Position numbers and translations under genes: made by a program
Shown: piece by piece, positions 51,616-60,991 of the stretch
How the letters are laid out: each line of letters begins with the position of its first letter
Position numbering within the stretch: position 1 is the first letter of the stretch
The notes under the pieces: generated by a model
What the model was told of the DNA's origin: nothing
Database searches by the model: none
The model's input: the letters and a program-made list of their open reading frames with translations, nothing else
Source of the DNA: Lacrimispora sphenoides
GTDB taxonomy: Bacteria; Bacillota; Clostridia; Lachnospirales; Lachnospiraceae
DNA length: 64,000 nt
Direction of reading: 5' to 3'
NCBI RefSeq assembly: GCF_900105215.1
Contig: NZ_FOIP01000001.1
Location: 1,696,001 to 1,760,000, forward strand

Positions 51616-53436
51616 ATGTTGAAACAACAGCAACCATTCAGAGGCTTGGGCTTTCTGCTCCTTCTGGTCATCATGCTTTTCTTTGCCAGTAGGCTGCCCC
51701 AAAAGAGCGGAATTATTACCAACCAGGAGCTGATGCAGGCAATTGATAATGGAACCATAGTCTCGGCAACCATCAGGCAGAACGACCCGCCCCCAACGGG
51801 AAGGATCGAGATGACCATGACTGACAACTCAACAAAACAGGCCAATGTGTCCAATGTCATTGAGATCCAGGATCGTCTGGATCGCAATGGAATTACCTAT
51901 ACAGTGGATGCGGTACAAAAGGAAAATTTATTCCTGACGATTACGCTTCCGTTAATCTTAACGGCGGTAGTTTTGGTTTTTCTGTTCATGTTGATGAATG
52001 CCAGGGCAGGGGCAGGAAGCGCTAATGCCAAAATGATGAATTTTGGAAGAAGCCGGGCTCATCTTGCAAAGGACGCCAACAAGGTGAACTTCAGCAAGGT
52101 AGCAGGACTTGAAGAAGAAAAGGAGGAGCTGGAAGAAGTCGTTGATTTCTTAAAGAATCCTCAGAAGTATACCAGTGTAGGGGCCCGGATCCCAAAGGGA
52201 ATCCTCCTTGTAGGACCACCCGGAACAGGAAAAACCCTCCTTGCCAAGGCAGTGGCAGGAGAAGCCGGGGTACCGTTTTTCTCCATTTCCGGTTCCGATT
52301 TTGTGGAAATGTTTGTAGGTGTCGGCGCTTCCCGCGTGAGAGACCTGTTTGAAGAAGGGAAAAAGCATGCCCCCTGTATCATATTTATCGATGAGATCGA
52401 TGCAGTAGCCCGCCGCAGAGGTACCGGTATGGGCGGCGGACATGACGAAAGAGAACAGACCTTAAACCAGCTTCTGGTGGAGATGGATGGCTTCGGGATT
52501 AATGAAGGGATCATCGTTATGGCGGCTACAAACCGTGTGGATATCCTGGACCCGGCAATTCTGCGTCCCGGACGCTTTGACCGGAAGGTAGGGGTCGGAA
52601 GGCCTGACGTAAAAGGAAGAGAAGAAATCTTAAAGGTTCATTCCAAGGAAAAACCTTTGGGAGAAGATGTGGATCTAAAGAGGATCGCCCAGACGACTGC
52701 GGGATTTACTGGTGCGGATCTGGAAAACCTCATGAATGAAGCCGCTATCTATGCGGCCAAACACAGCAAGAAATTTATCAACCAGGCTGACGTTGACAGA
52801 GCTTTTGTAAAGGTTGGAATCGGAGCCGAGAAAAAGAGCAAGGTAATAACCGAAAAGGAAAAGAGGATTACGGCTTACCACGAAGCAGGCCATGCGATTT
52901 TATTCCATCTGCTTCCTGATGAGGGACCGGTGCATACCATTTCCATCATTCCTACGGGAGTCGGTGCTGCCGGATATACCATGCCATTACCGGAAAATGA
53001 TCATATGTTCAACACCAGGGGCAAGATGCTCCAGGATATCATGGTGGATTTAGGCGGAAGGATCGCAGAGGAGCTTATTTTCGGCGATATCACCACCGGA
53101 GCTTCCCAGGATATCAAGCAGGCAACCGCTACAGCCCGGGCCATGGTGACCCAGTACGGAATGTCTGATAAAGTGGGTATGATCAATTATGGCAATGAGG
53201 GCGATGAAGTCTTTATCGGCCGTGATCTGGCCCATGCAAAGAGCTACGGCGGCCAGGTGGCCAATACCATTGATAATGAAGTAAAACGGATTATTGATGA
53301 GTGCTATGAAAAGGCAAAGGATATTATCTTAAAACATGAAGAGGTACTCCACGCCTGCTGTAAGCTGCTCATGGAAAAAGAAAAGATTGGCCAGAAAGAA
53401 TTTGAAAATTTGTTTTCTGCAGTAGCGGAGGGTTAA
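51616..53436 (+). CDS. ftsH: ATP-dependent zinc metalloprotease FtsH
   Basis: A 606-residue membrane AAA+ protease degrading unfolded membrane proteins and regulators. Two helices lie near residues 12-30 and 112-135 with a short external domain between. The AAA module has Walker A GPPGTGKT near 198-205, Walker B IIFIDEID and SRH region; the protease has HEAGH near 419-423. Length is standard although the C-terminal tail is short. It ends the cluster with a strong terminator. Confidence 0.97.
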   Translation: MLKQQQPFRGLGFLLLLVIMLFFASRLPQKSGIITNQELMQAIDNGTIVSATIRQNDPPPTGRIEMTMTDNSTKQANVSNVIEIQDRLDRNGITYTVDAVQKENLFLTITLPLILTAVVLVFLFMLMNARAGAGSANAKMMNFGRSRAHLAKDANKVNFSKVAGLEEEKEELEEVVDFLKNPQKYTSVGARIPKGILLVGPPGTGKTLLAKAVAGEAGVPFFSISGSDFVEMFVGVGASRVRDLFEEGKKHAPCIIFIDEIDAVARRRGTGMGGGHDEREQTLNQLLVEMDGFGINEGIIVMAATNRVDILDPAILRPGRFDRKVGVGRPDVKGREEILKVHSKEKPLGEDVDLKRIAQTTAGFTGADLENLMNEAAIYAAKHSKKFINQADVDRAFVKVGIGAEKKSKVITEKEKRITAYHEAGHAILFHLLPDEGPVHTISIIPTGVGAAGYTMPLPENDHMFNTRGKMLQDIMVDLGGRIAEELIFGDITTGASQDIKQATATARAMVTQYGMSDKVGMINYGNEGDEVFIGRDLAHAKSYGGQVANTIDNEVKRIIDECYEKAKDIILKHEEVLHACCKLLMEKEKIGQKEFENLFSAVAEG

Positions 53437-53462
53437 GTACCTTCTGCAGGCTTTCACGAGAT

Positions 53463-53519
53463 AAAAGCGCAGAGTCCGGGAAAATATCTAAGTTTCCGCC
53501 CCGGAATCTGTGCTTTTTT
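53463..53519 (+). terminator. Terminator after ftsH
   Basis: AAAAGCGCAGA...TCCGGG pairs with CCCGGA...TCTGTGCTTTT, followed by a T run. Confidence 0.85.
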
Positions 53520-53693
53520 GTGTTCAGTGCTGGATGAAAGGAAAAATGCATAAAAAATCAAAGGTAAAAAAATGATGTTTGTGCACACTTATTTTCTCAG
53601 TCGTGATATAGTAATAATCGTAAACCCCCCCAATACATTATATAGTTTTTGCTACACCCCATAAGAAACGAAATACCTTCTCCGAAAAACGGT
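53520..53693. other. Gene-free stretch between ftsH and the amylase gene
   Basis: No ORF with a ribosome binding site. TGATATAGT (53604-53612) could be an extended -10. Transcription from it would cross the hairpin at 53694-53720, so a small RNA of roughly 100 nt or an attenuated amylase leader is possible. Confidence 0.35.
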
Positions 53694-53720
53694 CAGCTGC
53701 CCCGCTGGCCGTTTTTTATG
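53694..53720 (+). terminator. Intrinsic terminator upstream of the amylase gene
   Basis: A hairpin built on ACGG/CCGT and CAGC/GCTG arms with loop TGCCCC, followed by six T residues. It lies before, not after, a gene. Confidence 0.75.
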
Positions 53721-53808
53721 TTTTTTACTTAAAAAGGCAGGGTTGTATATTTTGATTCAATCGGATAAAATAGAATGTATAGATGACGAGAAAGGAAATG
53801 AAAATCAT

Positions 53809-55872
53809 ATGTGCTTCCAGGCTGAGGCGTTAAATAGAGATGCATTATTTACTGATGAGACAGAAAGTTTCCGATTCCCGGCAGAGCCCCGTGTGGGAGA
53901 TGATGTGATTCTGATTTTCCGGACGGCAAAGGACAATGTGGACCAGGTTTGTTATATCCAGGAGGGGTTAAGCGGAGAGACGGTCATGGATAGGGCAGAG
54001 TCTGACGGCCAGTTCGATTATTATAAACATAGATTGACGGCAGGAGAAGAGAAAATCAGCTACAGCTTTAAAGTGTATAAGGGCAGAGAAGTCTGCTGCT
54101 ATAACCGGCTGGGTGTTTCCGGGGATAATCCGGAAGGGTTTTGCTTCCGCATTGTACCCGGTTTTTCCACTCCTGACTGGGCCAAAGGAGCCGTCATGTA
54201 TCAGATTTACGTAGACCGGTTCTGCAACGGTGATGTGACCAATGATGTGGCAGACGGAGAGTACGTATATATTGGCCATCCGGTATCCAAGGTACAGGAC
54301 TGGGGGAAATATCCCAACCAGATGGATGTGAGGTATTTTTACGGCGGCGATTTACAGGGAGTATGGAATAAGCTGGATTATTTAAAGAGTCTTGGTGTTG
54401 ATGTAATCTATTTTAATCCCATTTTTGTATCACCATCCAATCATAAGTATGACAGCCAGGATTATGATTACATTGATCCCCATTACGGCCTGATCGTTAA
54501 GGATGGAGGGCAGCCGGTAGCGGCCGATGCAGTGGATAACCGGCTCGCTGAAAAATACATGATCCGTACCACAGATAAAGAGAATTTAGAAGCCAGCAAT
54601 GAATTTTTCGCCCGGTTTGTTAAAGAGGTGCACAAACGAGGGATGAGGGTCATCCTGGATGGGGTATTTAATCATTGCGGTTCTTTTAATAAATGGCTGG
54701 ATGGAGAACGGCTCTATGAGATGTCCGGAACGTACGAGCCGGGAGCCTATGTGTCAAAGGACAGCCCATACCGGACATTTTTTAAATTTTACGACGAAGA
54801 AGCCTGGCCTTATAATGGTTCCTACGACGGCTGGTGGGGGCATGCAACCCTTCCAAAGCTGAATTATGAGGACTCCAGGACTTTGTATGAGTATATCCTG
54901 CAGATCGCCAGAAAGTGGGTATCGCCACCCTACAATGTAGATGGATGGCGGCTTGATGTTGCGGCAGATTTAGGACACAGCAGCGAATACAACCATAAGT
55001 TCTGGAGAGATTTCCGCAAGGCGGTAAAGGAGGCCAATCCGGAGGCTATTGTGCTTGCTGAGCATTACGGGGACCCGTCCAGCTGGCTCCAGGGGGACCA
55101 GTGGGATACGGTCATGAACTATGATGCTTTCATGGAGCCCGTAACCTGGTTTTTGACAGGCATGGAAAAGCACAGCGACGAAAGAAACCCCAGTCTGTTC
55201 GGAGATGGAGAAAGTTTCTTTAAGTCTATGAATTACCATATGAGCCGCATGATGACAGGTTCCATACAGGTAGCCATGAATGAGCTGTCAAATCATGATC
55301 ATTCCCGTTTTATGACCAGAACCAACGGCCGGGTGGGACGGACTTCCACTCTGGGCCCGGAAGCAGCCTCTCAGGGCATCAACAATGGAATTTTCAGGGA
55401 AGCGGTTATGATCCAGATGACCTGGCCCGGCGCTCCCACAATTTATTACGGAGACGAGGCCGGTGTCTGCGGGTGGACGGATCCGGATAACCGGAGAACC
55501 TATCCCTGGGGCCGGGAGGATTTAGAACTGATCGAGTTTCACCGGTATATGACCGGACTTCATCACAGCATACCGGCATTGCGCCTTGGGTCCTTAAAAC
55601 AGCTTCTGGCCGGGAGACACCTTATTTCTTATGGGCGTTTCTTAAAGGACAGCATTTGCGCCGTAGCGGTCAACAATCTTCCGGAAGAACGGCAGATCGG
55701 GATCCCTGTATGGCAGTTGGGTATGGAGGACGGGGAAATCATGTCCCGGTACATGCTAACCTATGAAAACGGGTATAATGTAGGTAAAATTCCTTATGAG
55801 GTGAAAGACGGTCAGGTGCTTGTCTCCATGCCGGGAACAAGCTCTGTTTTGCTGGTAGCTGAGCGGGAATAG
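53809..55872 (+). CDS. Alpha-amylase family GH13 enzyme (neopullulanase/cyclomaltodextrinase-like)
   Basis: A 687-residue enzyme for alpha-glucans or cyclodextrins. The first ~130 residues resemble the N-terminal CBM34-type domain (FRFPAEPRVGDDVILIFRTAKDNV). The barrel carries region I DGVFNHCG, region II VDGWRLDVAAD with the nucleophile Asp, region III VLAEHYG with the catalytic Glu, and region IV ELSNHDHSR. No signal peptide, so cytoplasmic. ATG 53809 fits the family N-terminus but AAAGGA is 12 bases away; TTG codons at 53743 or 53752 would add up to 22 residues. A terminator-like hairpin precedes the gene. Confidence 0.9.
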   Translation: MCFQAEALNRDALFTDETESFRFPAEPRVGDDVILIFRTAKDNVDQVCYIQEGLSGETVMDRAESDGQFDYYKHRLTAGEEKISYSFKVYKGREVCCYNRLGVSGDNPEGFCFRIVPGFSTPDWAKGAVMYQIYVDRFCNGDVTNDVADGEYVYIGHPVSKVQDWGKYPNQMDVRYFYGGDLQGVWNKLDYLKSLGVDVIYFNPIFVSPSNHKYDSQDYDYIDPHYGLIVKDGGQPVAADAVDNRLAEKYMIRTTDKENLEASNEFFARFVKEVHKRGMRVILDGVFNHCGSFNKWLDGERLYEMSGTYEPGAYVSKDSPYRTFFKFYDEEAWPYNGSYDGWWGHATLPKLNYEDSRTLYEYILQIARKWVSPPYNVDGWRLDVAADLGHSSEYNHKFWRDFRKAVKEANPEAIVLAEHYGDPSSWLQGDQWDTVMNYDAFMEPVTWFLTGMEKHSDERNPSLFGDGESFFKSMNYHMSRMMTGSIQVAMNELSNHDHSRFMTRTNGRVGRTSTLGPEAASQGINNGIFREAVMIQMTWPGAPTIYYGDEAGVCGWTDPDNRRTYPWGREDLELIEFHRYMTGLHHSIPALRLGSLKQLLAGRHLISYGRFLKDSICAVAVNNLPEERQIGIPVWQLGMEDGEIMSRYMLTYENGYNVGKIPYEVKDGQVLVSMPGTSSVLLVAERE

Positions 55873-55896
55873 AAATTTTATTTTTCTAAAAAAACC

Positions 55897-55925
55897 TTGA
55901 TTTTTTAATGTCCCTGTGATAAAAT
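55897..55925 (+). promoter_or_regulatory. tRNA operon promoter
   Basis: TTGATT (55897-55902), 17-base spacer, TAAAAT (55920-55925). Confidence 0.75.
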
Positions 55926-55953
55926 AACACTCGCTTGCTTAATAAAAGAGCAT

Positions 55954-56035
55954 GGGTGGGTTCCCGAGCGGCCAAAGGGGGCAGACTGTAAATCTGTTGT
56001 CGACGACTTCGAAGGTTCGAATCCTTCTCCACCCA
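55954..56035 (+). tRNA. tRNA-Tyr (anticodon GTA)
   Basis: Acceptor arms GGGTGGG (55954-55960) and TCCACCC (56028-56034) with discriminator A. The anticodon loop CTGTAAA is closed by CAGA/TCTG. T arm is GAAGG-TTCGAAT-CCTTC. A long variable arm marks it as class II. CCA is not encoded. Confidence 0.96.
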
Positions 56036-56075
56036 GTCCGTACCGTTGTAAAGAACAAAAACGGTATATGAGAAT

Positions 56076-56161
56076 GCCGGCGTGGCGGAACAGGCAGACG
56101 CACAGGACTTAAAATCCTGCGGGACTTACCTCCCGTACCGGTTCGATTCCGGTCGCCGGCA
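56076..56161 (+). tRNA. tRNA-Leu (anticodon TAA)
   Basis: Acceptor arms GCCGGCG (56076-56082) and CGCCGGC (56154-56160), discriminator A. The anticodon loop CTTAAAA is closed by CAGGA/TCCTG. A long variable arm (GCGGGACTTACCTCCCGT) and a TTCGATT loop complete the class II fold. CCA is not encoded. Confidence 0.96.
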
Positions 56162-56169
56162 TGATAAGA

Positions 56170-56206
56170 AAAACCTTGTACACTGTTATGGAGTACAAGG
56201 TTTTTT
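56170..56206. terminator. Bidirectional terminator after tRNA genes
   Basis: AAAACCTTGTAC pairs with GTACAAGGTTTT and runs into T residues on both strands; it also serves the leftward LysR gene. Confidence 0.88.
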
Positions 56207-56232
56207 GTTGTCTAAAATAAGAAAAAACTAAA

Positions 56233-57198
56233 TTAACAGGAAGCCCTTTCATTCATTTTTTGACTACTCCCCGCAATCTTCAAAAACTCCTCCATTGCCC
56301 GAGTGAAACGTCTCCCCGTCTTCCAATAGAAATATAGGTTCCGACGGCAAAAATTACTTTCGATCTTATAATAAACAACATTCGGATGGGAGAGAACCTG
56401 TGCGATGAGAGTGTCACTGATAAAGGATATTCCCATTCCCGAACAAGTTATATTGTAAGAAGTAAGCTGTTGGTCAAGTTCAAATACTATATCTGGAGTA
56501 ATTTCACGCTCCTGCAGAATTTCCATCGCGCGCTTCCTTGTGTCGTTCTCTGGTTTCAGCATGATAAATGGTTCCTTTTCAAATAGTTTCAGCGGTACTG
56601 GCTTAATCCTTTCTTCCAAAAAAGAGCCGTCAAGAATCAGCTGCACCGGAACCTGGTACTGCTCTGCTTTTCGGTTAATTTCAAAGGTTTTCGGTACAGC
56701 CAGAAGCAAATGTTCTTCCTTGTAAATACTGTTATCAAATATTCCTTTGTCCAGAGAACAATTATCAATCATCAAATCAATTCTGCCATTCTGAAGATAC
56801 GATGCCAACTCTGATGTGCTCTCTTCAATCAACTCTACCTTAACCATTGGAAAACGTTTTGTAAACTCGCCCATTAAAGGGGGCAGTACCCATGAAGAAA
56901 AAAGACTGCTTCCTCCTAATATCAGCTCTCCAATTTTTAAATCTCCCCAGTCATTTACAAAATTGTAAAATTCACTTTCAATAAAGAGCATTTCCTCCAC
57001 GGATTTAATATATTTTTTTCCGCATTCGGTTAGAGTCAAAGGCTTTGTACTTCTATCAAAAATCGGATATCCAATTTTAAGCTCGATTCTTTTTATTGTA
57101 GCACTCAGCGAAGGCTGCGAAATAAAAAGTTTTTTTGCAGCTTTGGAAAAACTTTGTTCTTTGTATACCATATATACATAATCCATCCCCTTAAACAC
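56233..57198 (-). CDS. LysR-family regulator, probable controller of aspA
   Basis: A 321-residue regulator with N-terminal winged HTH (YKEQSFSKAAKKLFISQPSLSATIKRIELKIG) and the LysR effector domain (~90-305). It is divergent from the aspartase gene with a 138-bp shared region containing ATAACT/AGTTAT (57223-57238), a T-N11-A type LysR site just upstream of its own start. Control of aspA by aspartate or a related acid is inferred from this layout. Confidence 0.9.
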   Translation of the reverse strand: MFKGMDYVYMVYKEQSFSKAAKKLFISQPSLSATIKRIELKIGYPIFDRSTKPLTLTECGKKYIKSVEEMLFIESEFYNFVNDWGDLKIGELILGGSSLFSSWVLPPLMGEFTKRFPMVKVELIEESTSELASYLQNGRIDLMIDNCSLDKGIFDNSIYKEEHLLLAVPKTFEINRKAEQYQVPVQLILDGSFLEERIKPVPLKLFEKEPFIMLKPENDTRKRAMEILQEREITPDIVFELDQQLTSYNITCSGMGISFISDTLIAQVLSHPNVVYYKIESNFCRRNLYFYWKTGRRFTRAMEEFLKIAGSSQKMNERASC

Positions 57199-57222
57199 TG
57201 TAAACCTCCTCTGCTTCGAGAT

Positions 57223-57238
57223 ATAACTTTAGAGTTAT
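57223..57238. promoter_or_regulatory. Candidate LysR binding site
   Basis: ATAACT and AGTTAT are perfect arms around TTAG, in the LysR-aspA divergent region. Confidence 0.5.
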
Positions 57239-57261
57239 ACTAATTATAGAAATATACGTAT

Positions 57262-57290
57262 TTGATTATATTATAAATTGATTTTATAAT
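57262..57290 (+). promoter_or_regulatory. Promoter of aspA
   Basis: TTGATT (57262-57267), 17-base spacer, TATAAT (57285-57290). A CGGTA/TACCG inverted repeat (57306-57318) follows between the start site and the ribosome binding site. Confidence 0.75.
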
Positions 57291-57336
57291 AAATACAATA
57301 CAAAACGGTATTTTACCGATTACGGAGGATTAGTCA

Positions 57337-58782
57337 TTGGATAGCGTAAATAACATAGATTACAGAGTCGAGAAGGATTCCATAGGAATGAAAGATGTGC
57401 CGGGGAATGTGTATTACGGCGTACAATCAATGCGCGCGGCAGAAAACTTTCATATCACCGGTCTCAACATCCACCCTGAAATCATTAACAGTCTTGCTTA
57501 CATAAAGAAAGCAGCAGCTATAACGAACCTTGAAATAGGTCTTCTGGACAGAAAAACTGCAGAAGCGATTATTCAGGCATGTGATGAAATTCTGGCTGGA
57601 CAATTCCGCAAAGACTTCATCGTTGATCCGATTCAGGGCGGAGCAGGAACTTCTCTGAATATGAATGCCAACGAAGTGATAGCAAACCGTGCGATTGAGC
57701 TTCTTGGCGGACAAAAAGGCGATTATTCCATTGTAAATCCGAATGATCATGTAAACTGTGGACAGTCCACAAATGATGTCATTCCTAGTGCCGGGAAAAT
57801 GACTTCTTTAAGACTCCTTAAAAAACTGAAAATAGAACTTCTCCGGCTACATCAGGCATTTTGTGAAAAAGCTGACGAATTTGATCATGTTCTGAAGATG
57901 GGGCGAACCCAGATGCAGGATGCAGTCCCCATTCGGTTAGGTCAGGAATTTAAGGCTTATTCGACAGCAATTATGCGTGACCTCCGCCGCATGGACAAAG
58001 CCATGGAAGAAATGTGTACGCTGAATATGGGTGGAACAGCCATAGGGACAGGAATCAATGCTGATGTAAATTATTTGAAACGTATTGTGCCTAATTTAGC
58101 GAAGGTGTCAAATACGGAATTAATGCAGGCGGCAGATCTGATAGATGCGACACAAAATCTCGACTCTTTTGTTGCCGTATCAGGTGCTGTCAAGGCCTGC
58201 GCCGTGACATTGTCTAAAATAGCCAATGATCTTCGACTGATGTCTTCCGGACCAAGAACAGGCTTTCATGAAATCGACCTTCCTGCGAAGCAGAATGGCT
58301 CCTCCATTATGCCGGGAAAAGTAAATCCGGTGATTCCTGAAGTTGTAAACCAGGTTGCCTTTAATATCATTGGGAATGATGTAACCATCACCATGGCCGT
58401 AGAGGCCGGACAATTGGAATTAAATGCATTTGAACCTATCATTTTTTATTGCATGTTCCAGTCCATTGACACTCTTTCCTATGCTGTACAAACATTTGTA
58501 GATAACTGTGTATCCGGCATTACGGCGAACGAAGCAAGATGCCGTTTCCTGGTAGATAACAGTGTTGGGATCATCACAGCGATTTGCCCTCATGTTGGGT
58601 ACCAAAAGGCGGCAGATATTGCTAAGAAAGCCATGTTAAGCGGCAAACCCGTAAGAACTCTGATTCTGCAGGAGAAGCTTATAGGGGAAGAAGAACTGGA
58701 CCATATATTAGATCCGGTACAAATGACAGAGCCGGGGATATCCGGGAAAAATTTATTATTAAAGAAAAAGCTGGAAGCGTAA
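57337..58782 (+). CDS. aspA: Aspartate ammonia-lyase
   Basis: A 481-residue fumarase/aspartase superfamily enzyme converting L-aspartate to fumarate and ammonia. The signature loop GSSIMPGKVNP carries the catalytic serine, and NVNPNDHVN-type segment NPNDHVNCGQSTND binds the carboxylates. Length and the N-terminal RVEKDSIGMKDVP fit AspA rather than fumarase. TTG 57337 is used, seven bases after CGGAGGA. A divergent LysR gene probably controls it. Confidence 0.93.
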   Translation: MDSVNNIDYRVEKDSIGMKDVPGNVYYGVQSMRAAENFHITGLNIHPEIINSLAYIKKAAAITNLEIGLLDRKTAEAIIQACDEILAGQFRKDFIVDPIQGGAGTSLNMNANEVIANRAIELLGGQKGDYSIVNPNDHVNCGQSTNDVIPSAGKMTSLRLLKKLKIELLRLHQAFCEKADEFDHVLKMGRTQMQDAVPIRLGQEFKAYSTAIMRDLRRMDKAMEEMCTLNMGGTAIGTGINADVNYLKRIVPNLAKVSNTELMQAADLIDATQNLDSFVAVSGAVKACAVTLSKIANDLRLMSSGPRTGFHEIDLPAKQNGSSIMPGKVNPVIPEVVNQVAFNIIGNDVTITMAVEAGQLELNAFEPIIFYCMFQSIDTLSYAVQTFVDNCVSGITANEARCRFLVDNSVGIITAICPHVGYQKAADIAKKAMLSGKPVRTLILQEKLIGEEELDHILDPVQMTEPGISGKNLLLKKKLEA

Positions 58783-58820
58783 CTGCCATACCTTTAAGGG
58801 GTGTAGATTCACAACGATAT

Positions 58821-58856
58821 AACGCCTGACGAAACCTTGAGTTCGTCAGGCGTTTT
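58821..58856. terminator. Bidirectional terminator between aspA and the leftward kinase gene
   Basis: A 13-bp perfect stem (58821-58833 with 58842-58854) followed by TT; A/T-rich ends support use on both strands. Confidence 0.85.
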
Positions 58857-58863
58857 GGCTGTG

Positions 58864-60207
58864 CTAATTTGATTGTTCTCCTTTCGGCTGGACCTTATTA
58901 ATTCCCGGTATCTGAAACCAGAAAACACTGCCTTTACCTACTTGCGAATCCACTCCGTAGTCACCATGATGCAGCTCAACAATTTTTTTAACAATGGACA
59001 GTCCAAGGCCGGTTCCTGTGATCGCACGTTTATGCCTTTTATCAATTTTATAATATCTGTCCCAGATGTAAGGCAGATTATCCTTGCCAATGCCCTCACC
59101 ATGATCTTCCACTTCAATTCTGACCACTTTGTCTATGACCTTTTGCCGAATGATAATAGTTAAGTCGTTTGTACTGTAATGAATTGCGTTCGTCAGTAAA
59201 TTATAGATTGCCTGTGTTATTTTCACTTCATCCGCATTTACGAAGACCTCCTCGTCATGTTCGAAAACAAGGCTGTAATTTTCTTTTTTAACCAAGTCGG
59301 CTATTCTGCCAACAGTTTTATCAATGCTCTCCGTAATGTTATATGCTGCCGTGTTTAGCTCCATTGTACCGGTTTCCAATCGGGAGACATCAAGAATATC
59401 ATTTACTAAAGAGGAAAGCCGCTGGGTTTCATCCATGATCGTCTGCGTTTGCTCCGAAGTAATTTCATCAGGGAAATCATGCATCATTTCAGCATGGCTA
59501 TATATTAGAGCGAGAGGAGTTCTCAAGTCATGGGAGATATTAGCCATAAGTTCGCGCCTTAACCGTTCCACCTTTGAGAGCTCGGAAGCAGAATGATTCA
59601 ATGTGTCCGATAATTCATGGATTTCTCTGTAGCCCTTGCCTGAAAAATGAATATCATAGTTTCCGGTTGCCAGTATTTTAGCGCTCTTATTCAGTTTTTC
59701 GATTGGCTTCGAAACAGTTTTTGCAATAGCAAATGCCAGAACAATGGATAAGACGAACATGATGCCAGTGACATAATACAACTGAACTTTTATCGTGGAG
59801 ATCGTTGCATTGACAGGAGATATCATCGCATAAAAAACAAGGGAGACTGTTCTGCCATCAGACGTAACAAAATCTCTTATTTCGGTTATTGCCTGCCGCA
59901 TTTGAGGTCTGTTTTCAGGGGCAGGCCTGTTTTCGGGATTTGGCCTGTTTGGCGGTACGAAATCATGAGCCGGAGTAACAAGTATTTCCGAATCGTCGGA
60001 AAGCTGCATGATAATTTGATTGAGATTGGGATTGTCAATGTTTTTCTCGATCAGAGCAATCGCGTTGTTTATTTCTTTTCTACGAATATCTTCATACATT
60101 TTACTCAGAAATACTGTTTCAAACAGCCACAGAACAACAAGAAGCAACGCGCAGAACCCAAGCAAAAAGATAAAGATTTTCCACATTAACCGCTGTGATT
60201 TTTTCAT
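58864..60207 (-). CDS. Sensor histidine kinase with proline-rich extracellular segment
   Basis: A 447-residue class I kinase. Helices at ~10-33 and ~143-163 bracket an external domain of about 110 residues, which contains a repeated PENRP-type segment (residues 85-101) rich in Pro, Asn and Arg. HAMP follows (~164-215), then the phospho-acceptor H226 in ISHDLRTP and the ATPase with NLLTNAIHYS and GTGLGLSIVKK. It starts 3 bp after its response regulator. With CotH, DUF4956 and a VTC polymerase upstream on the same strand, it may sense a wall or coat state linked to those proteins. Confidence 0.93.
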   Translation of the reverse strand: MKKSQRLMWKIFIFLLGFCALLLVVLWLFETVFLSKMYEDIRRKEINNAIALIEKNIDNPNLNQIIMQLSDDSEILVTPAHDFVPPNRPNPENRPAPENRPQMRQAITEIRDFVTSDGRTVSLVFYAMISPVNATISTIKVQLYYVTGIMFVLSIVLAFAIAKTVSKPIEKLNKSAKILATGNYDIHFSGKGYREIHELSDTLNHSASELSKVERLRRELMANISHDLRTPLALIYSHAEMMHDFPDEITSEQTQTIMDETQRLSSLVNDILDVSRLETGTMELNTAAYNITESIDKTVGRIADLVKKENYSLVFEHDEEVFVNADEVKITQAIYNLLTNAIHYSTNDLTIIIRQKVIDKVVRIEVEDHGEGIGKDNLPYIWDRYYKIDKRHKRAITGTGLGLSIVKKIVELHHGDYGVDSQVGKGSVFWFQIPGINKVQPKGEQSN

Positions 60208-60210
60208 ATG

Positions 60211-60897
60211 CTAGCCCTCGAACCGATAACCTAATCCCCGTAAAGTAGTAATAAACTTTGCATAAGGGCCTAAGGATTTTCTCAGTAATTTCATGTGTGT
60301 ATCCAGCGTCCGGTCATCGCCGTAATAATCAAATCCCCATACTTCTGTGAGAATTTTTTCGCGTGGAACAGCGATGTTTTTATTTCGAATCAAGAAGAAT
60401 AGCAGATCATATTCTTTTGGAGCAAGATTTGCAAGAATGCCGTCAATTGAAACCTTATAGGCGGTCAAGTCTGCTTCAAACCCCTCTTTCCGGAATATGA
60501 CATGTCCATTGTCATTATCACTTGCAGCCGCATTTTTCTGCGTTCTGCGCAGGATCGCATTTACACGCATCATGATCTCCTTAGAAGAAAAAGGCTTAAC
60601 TACATAGTCGTCAATGCCAACCTCAAACCCTAAAATCTTGTCATATTCCTCCCCCCTTGCTGATAGCATAATAACGGGAGTATCTAATGTTTTTCTGATT
60701 TCTTTTACCGCTGAAAAACCATCCAGCTCCGGCATCATAATATCCATTATAATGATGTCAAAGGATTCTTTGCGGCAGGCCTCAACCGCTTCCATGCCGT
60801 CAGCTGCTTCAACAACCTCATGTCCTTCAAAGACCGCATATCTTTTAAGCACGGTTCTAAGTCCGCTTTCATCGTCACAAACCAATATTTTTGCCAT
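60211..60897 (-). CDS. OmpR-family response regulator
   Basis: A 228-residue regulator. The receiver has D8 and D9 (CDDE), phospho-acceptor D52 (IIMDIMMP) and K near 102 (VVKPFSS). The winged-helix output domain (~130-226) has LAPKEYDLLFFLIRNKN and DDRTLDTHMKLLRKSLG. RBS AAGGTGG precedes the ATG. An extended -10 lies just upstream, so the pair can be transcribed apart from cotH. Confidence 0.95.
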   Translation of the reverse strand: MAKILVCDDESGLRTVLKRYAVFEGHEVVEAADGMEAVEACRKESFDIIIMDIMMPELDGFSAVKEIRKTLDTPVIMLSARGEEYDKILGFEVGIDDYVVKPFSSKEIMMRVNAILRRTQKNAAASDNDNGHVIFRKEGFEADLTAYKVSIDGILANLAPKEYDLLFFLIRNKNIAVPREKILTEVWGFDYYGDDRTLDTHMKLLRKSLGPYAKFITTLRGLGYRFEG

Positions 60898-60921
60898 AGT
60901 TTCACCACCTTATTAACTGTA

Positions 60922-60930
60922 ATTATAGCA
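60922..60930 (-). promoter_or_regulatory. Extended -10 promoter of the two-component genes
   Basis: Minus strand TGCTATAAT (60922-60930), with no clear -35 at 17 bases. Confidence 0.55.
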
Positions 60931-60958
60931 TGAAAGCAAATGAGTATCCAGTACAAGG

Positions 60959-60980
60959 GGCTGAAGGATCACCTTCAGCC
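60959..60980. other. Stem-loop between CotH gene and response regulator
   Basis: GGCTGAAGG (60959-60967) pairs perfectly with CCTTCAGCC (60972-60980), loop ATCA. On the minus strand no T run follows, so termination should be partial at most. Confidence 0.55.
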
Positions 60981-60991
60981 GTTTGTATTAT

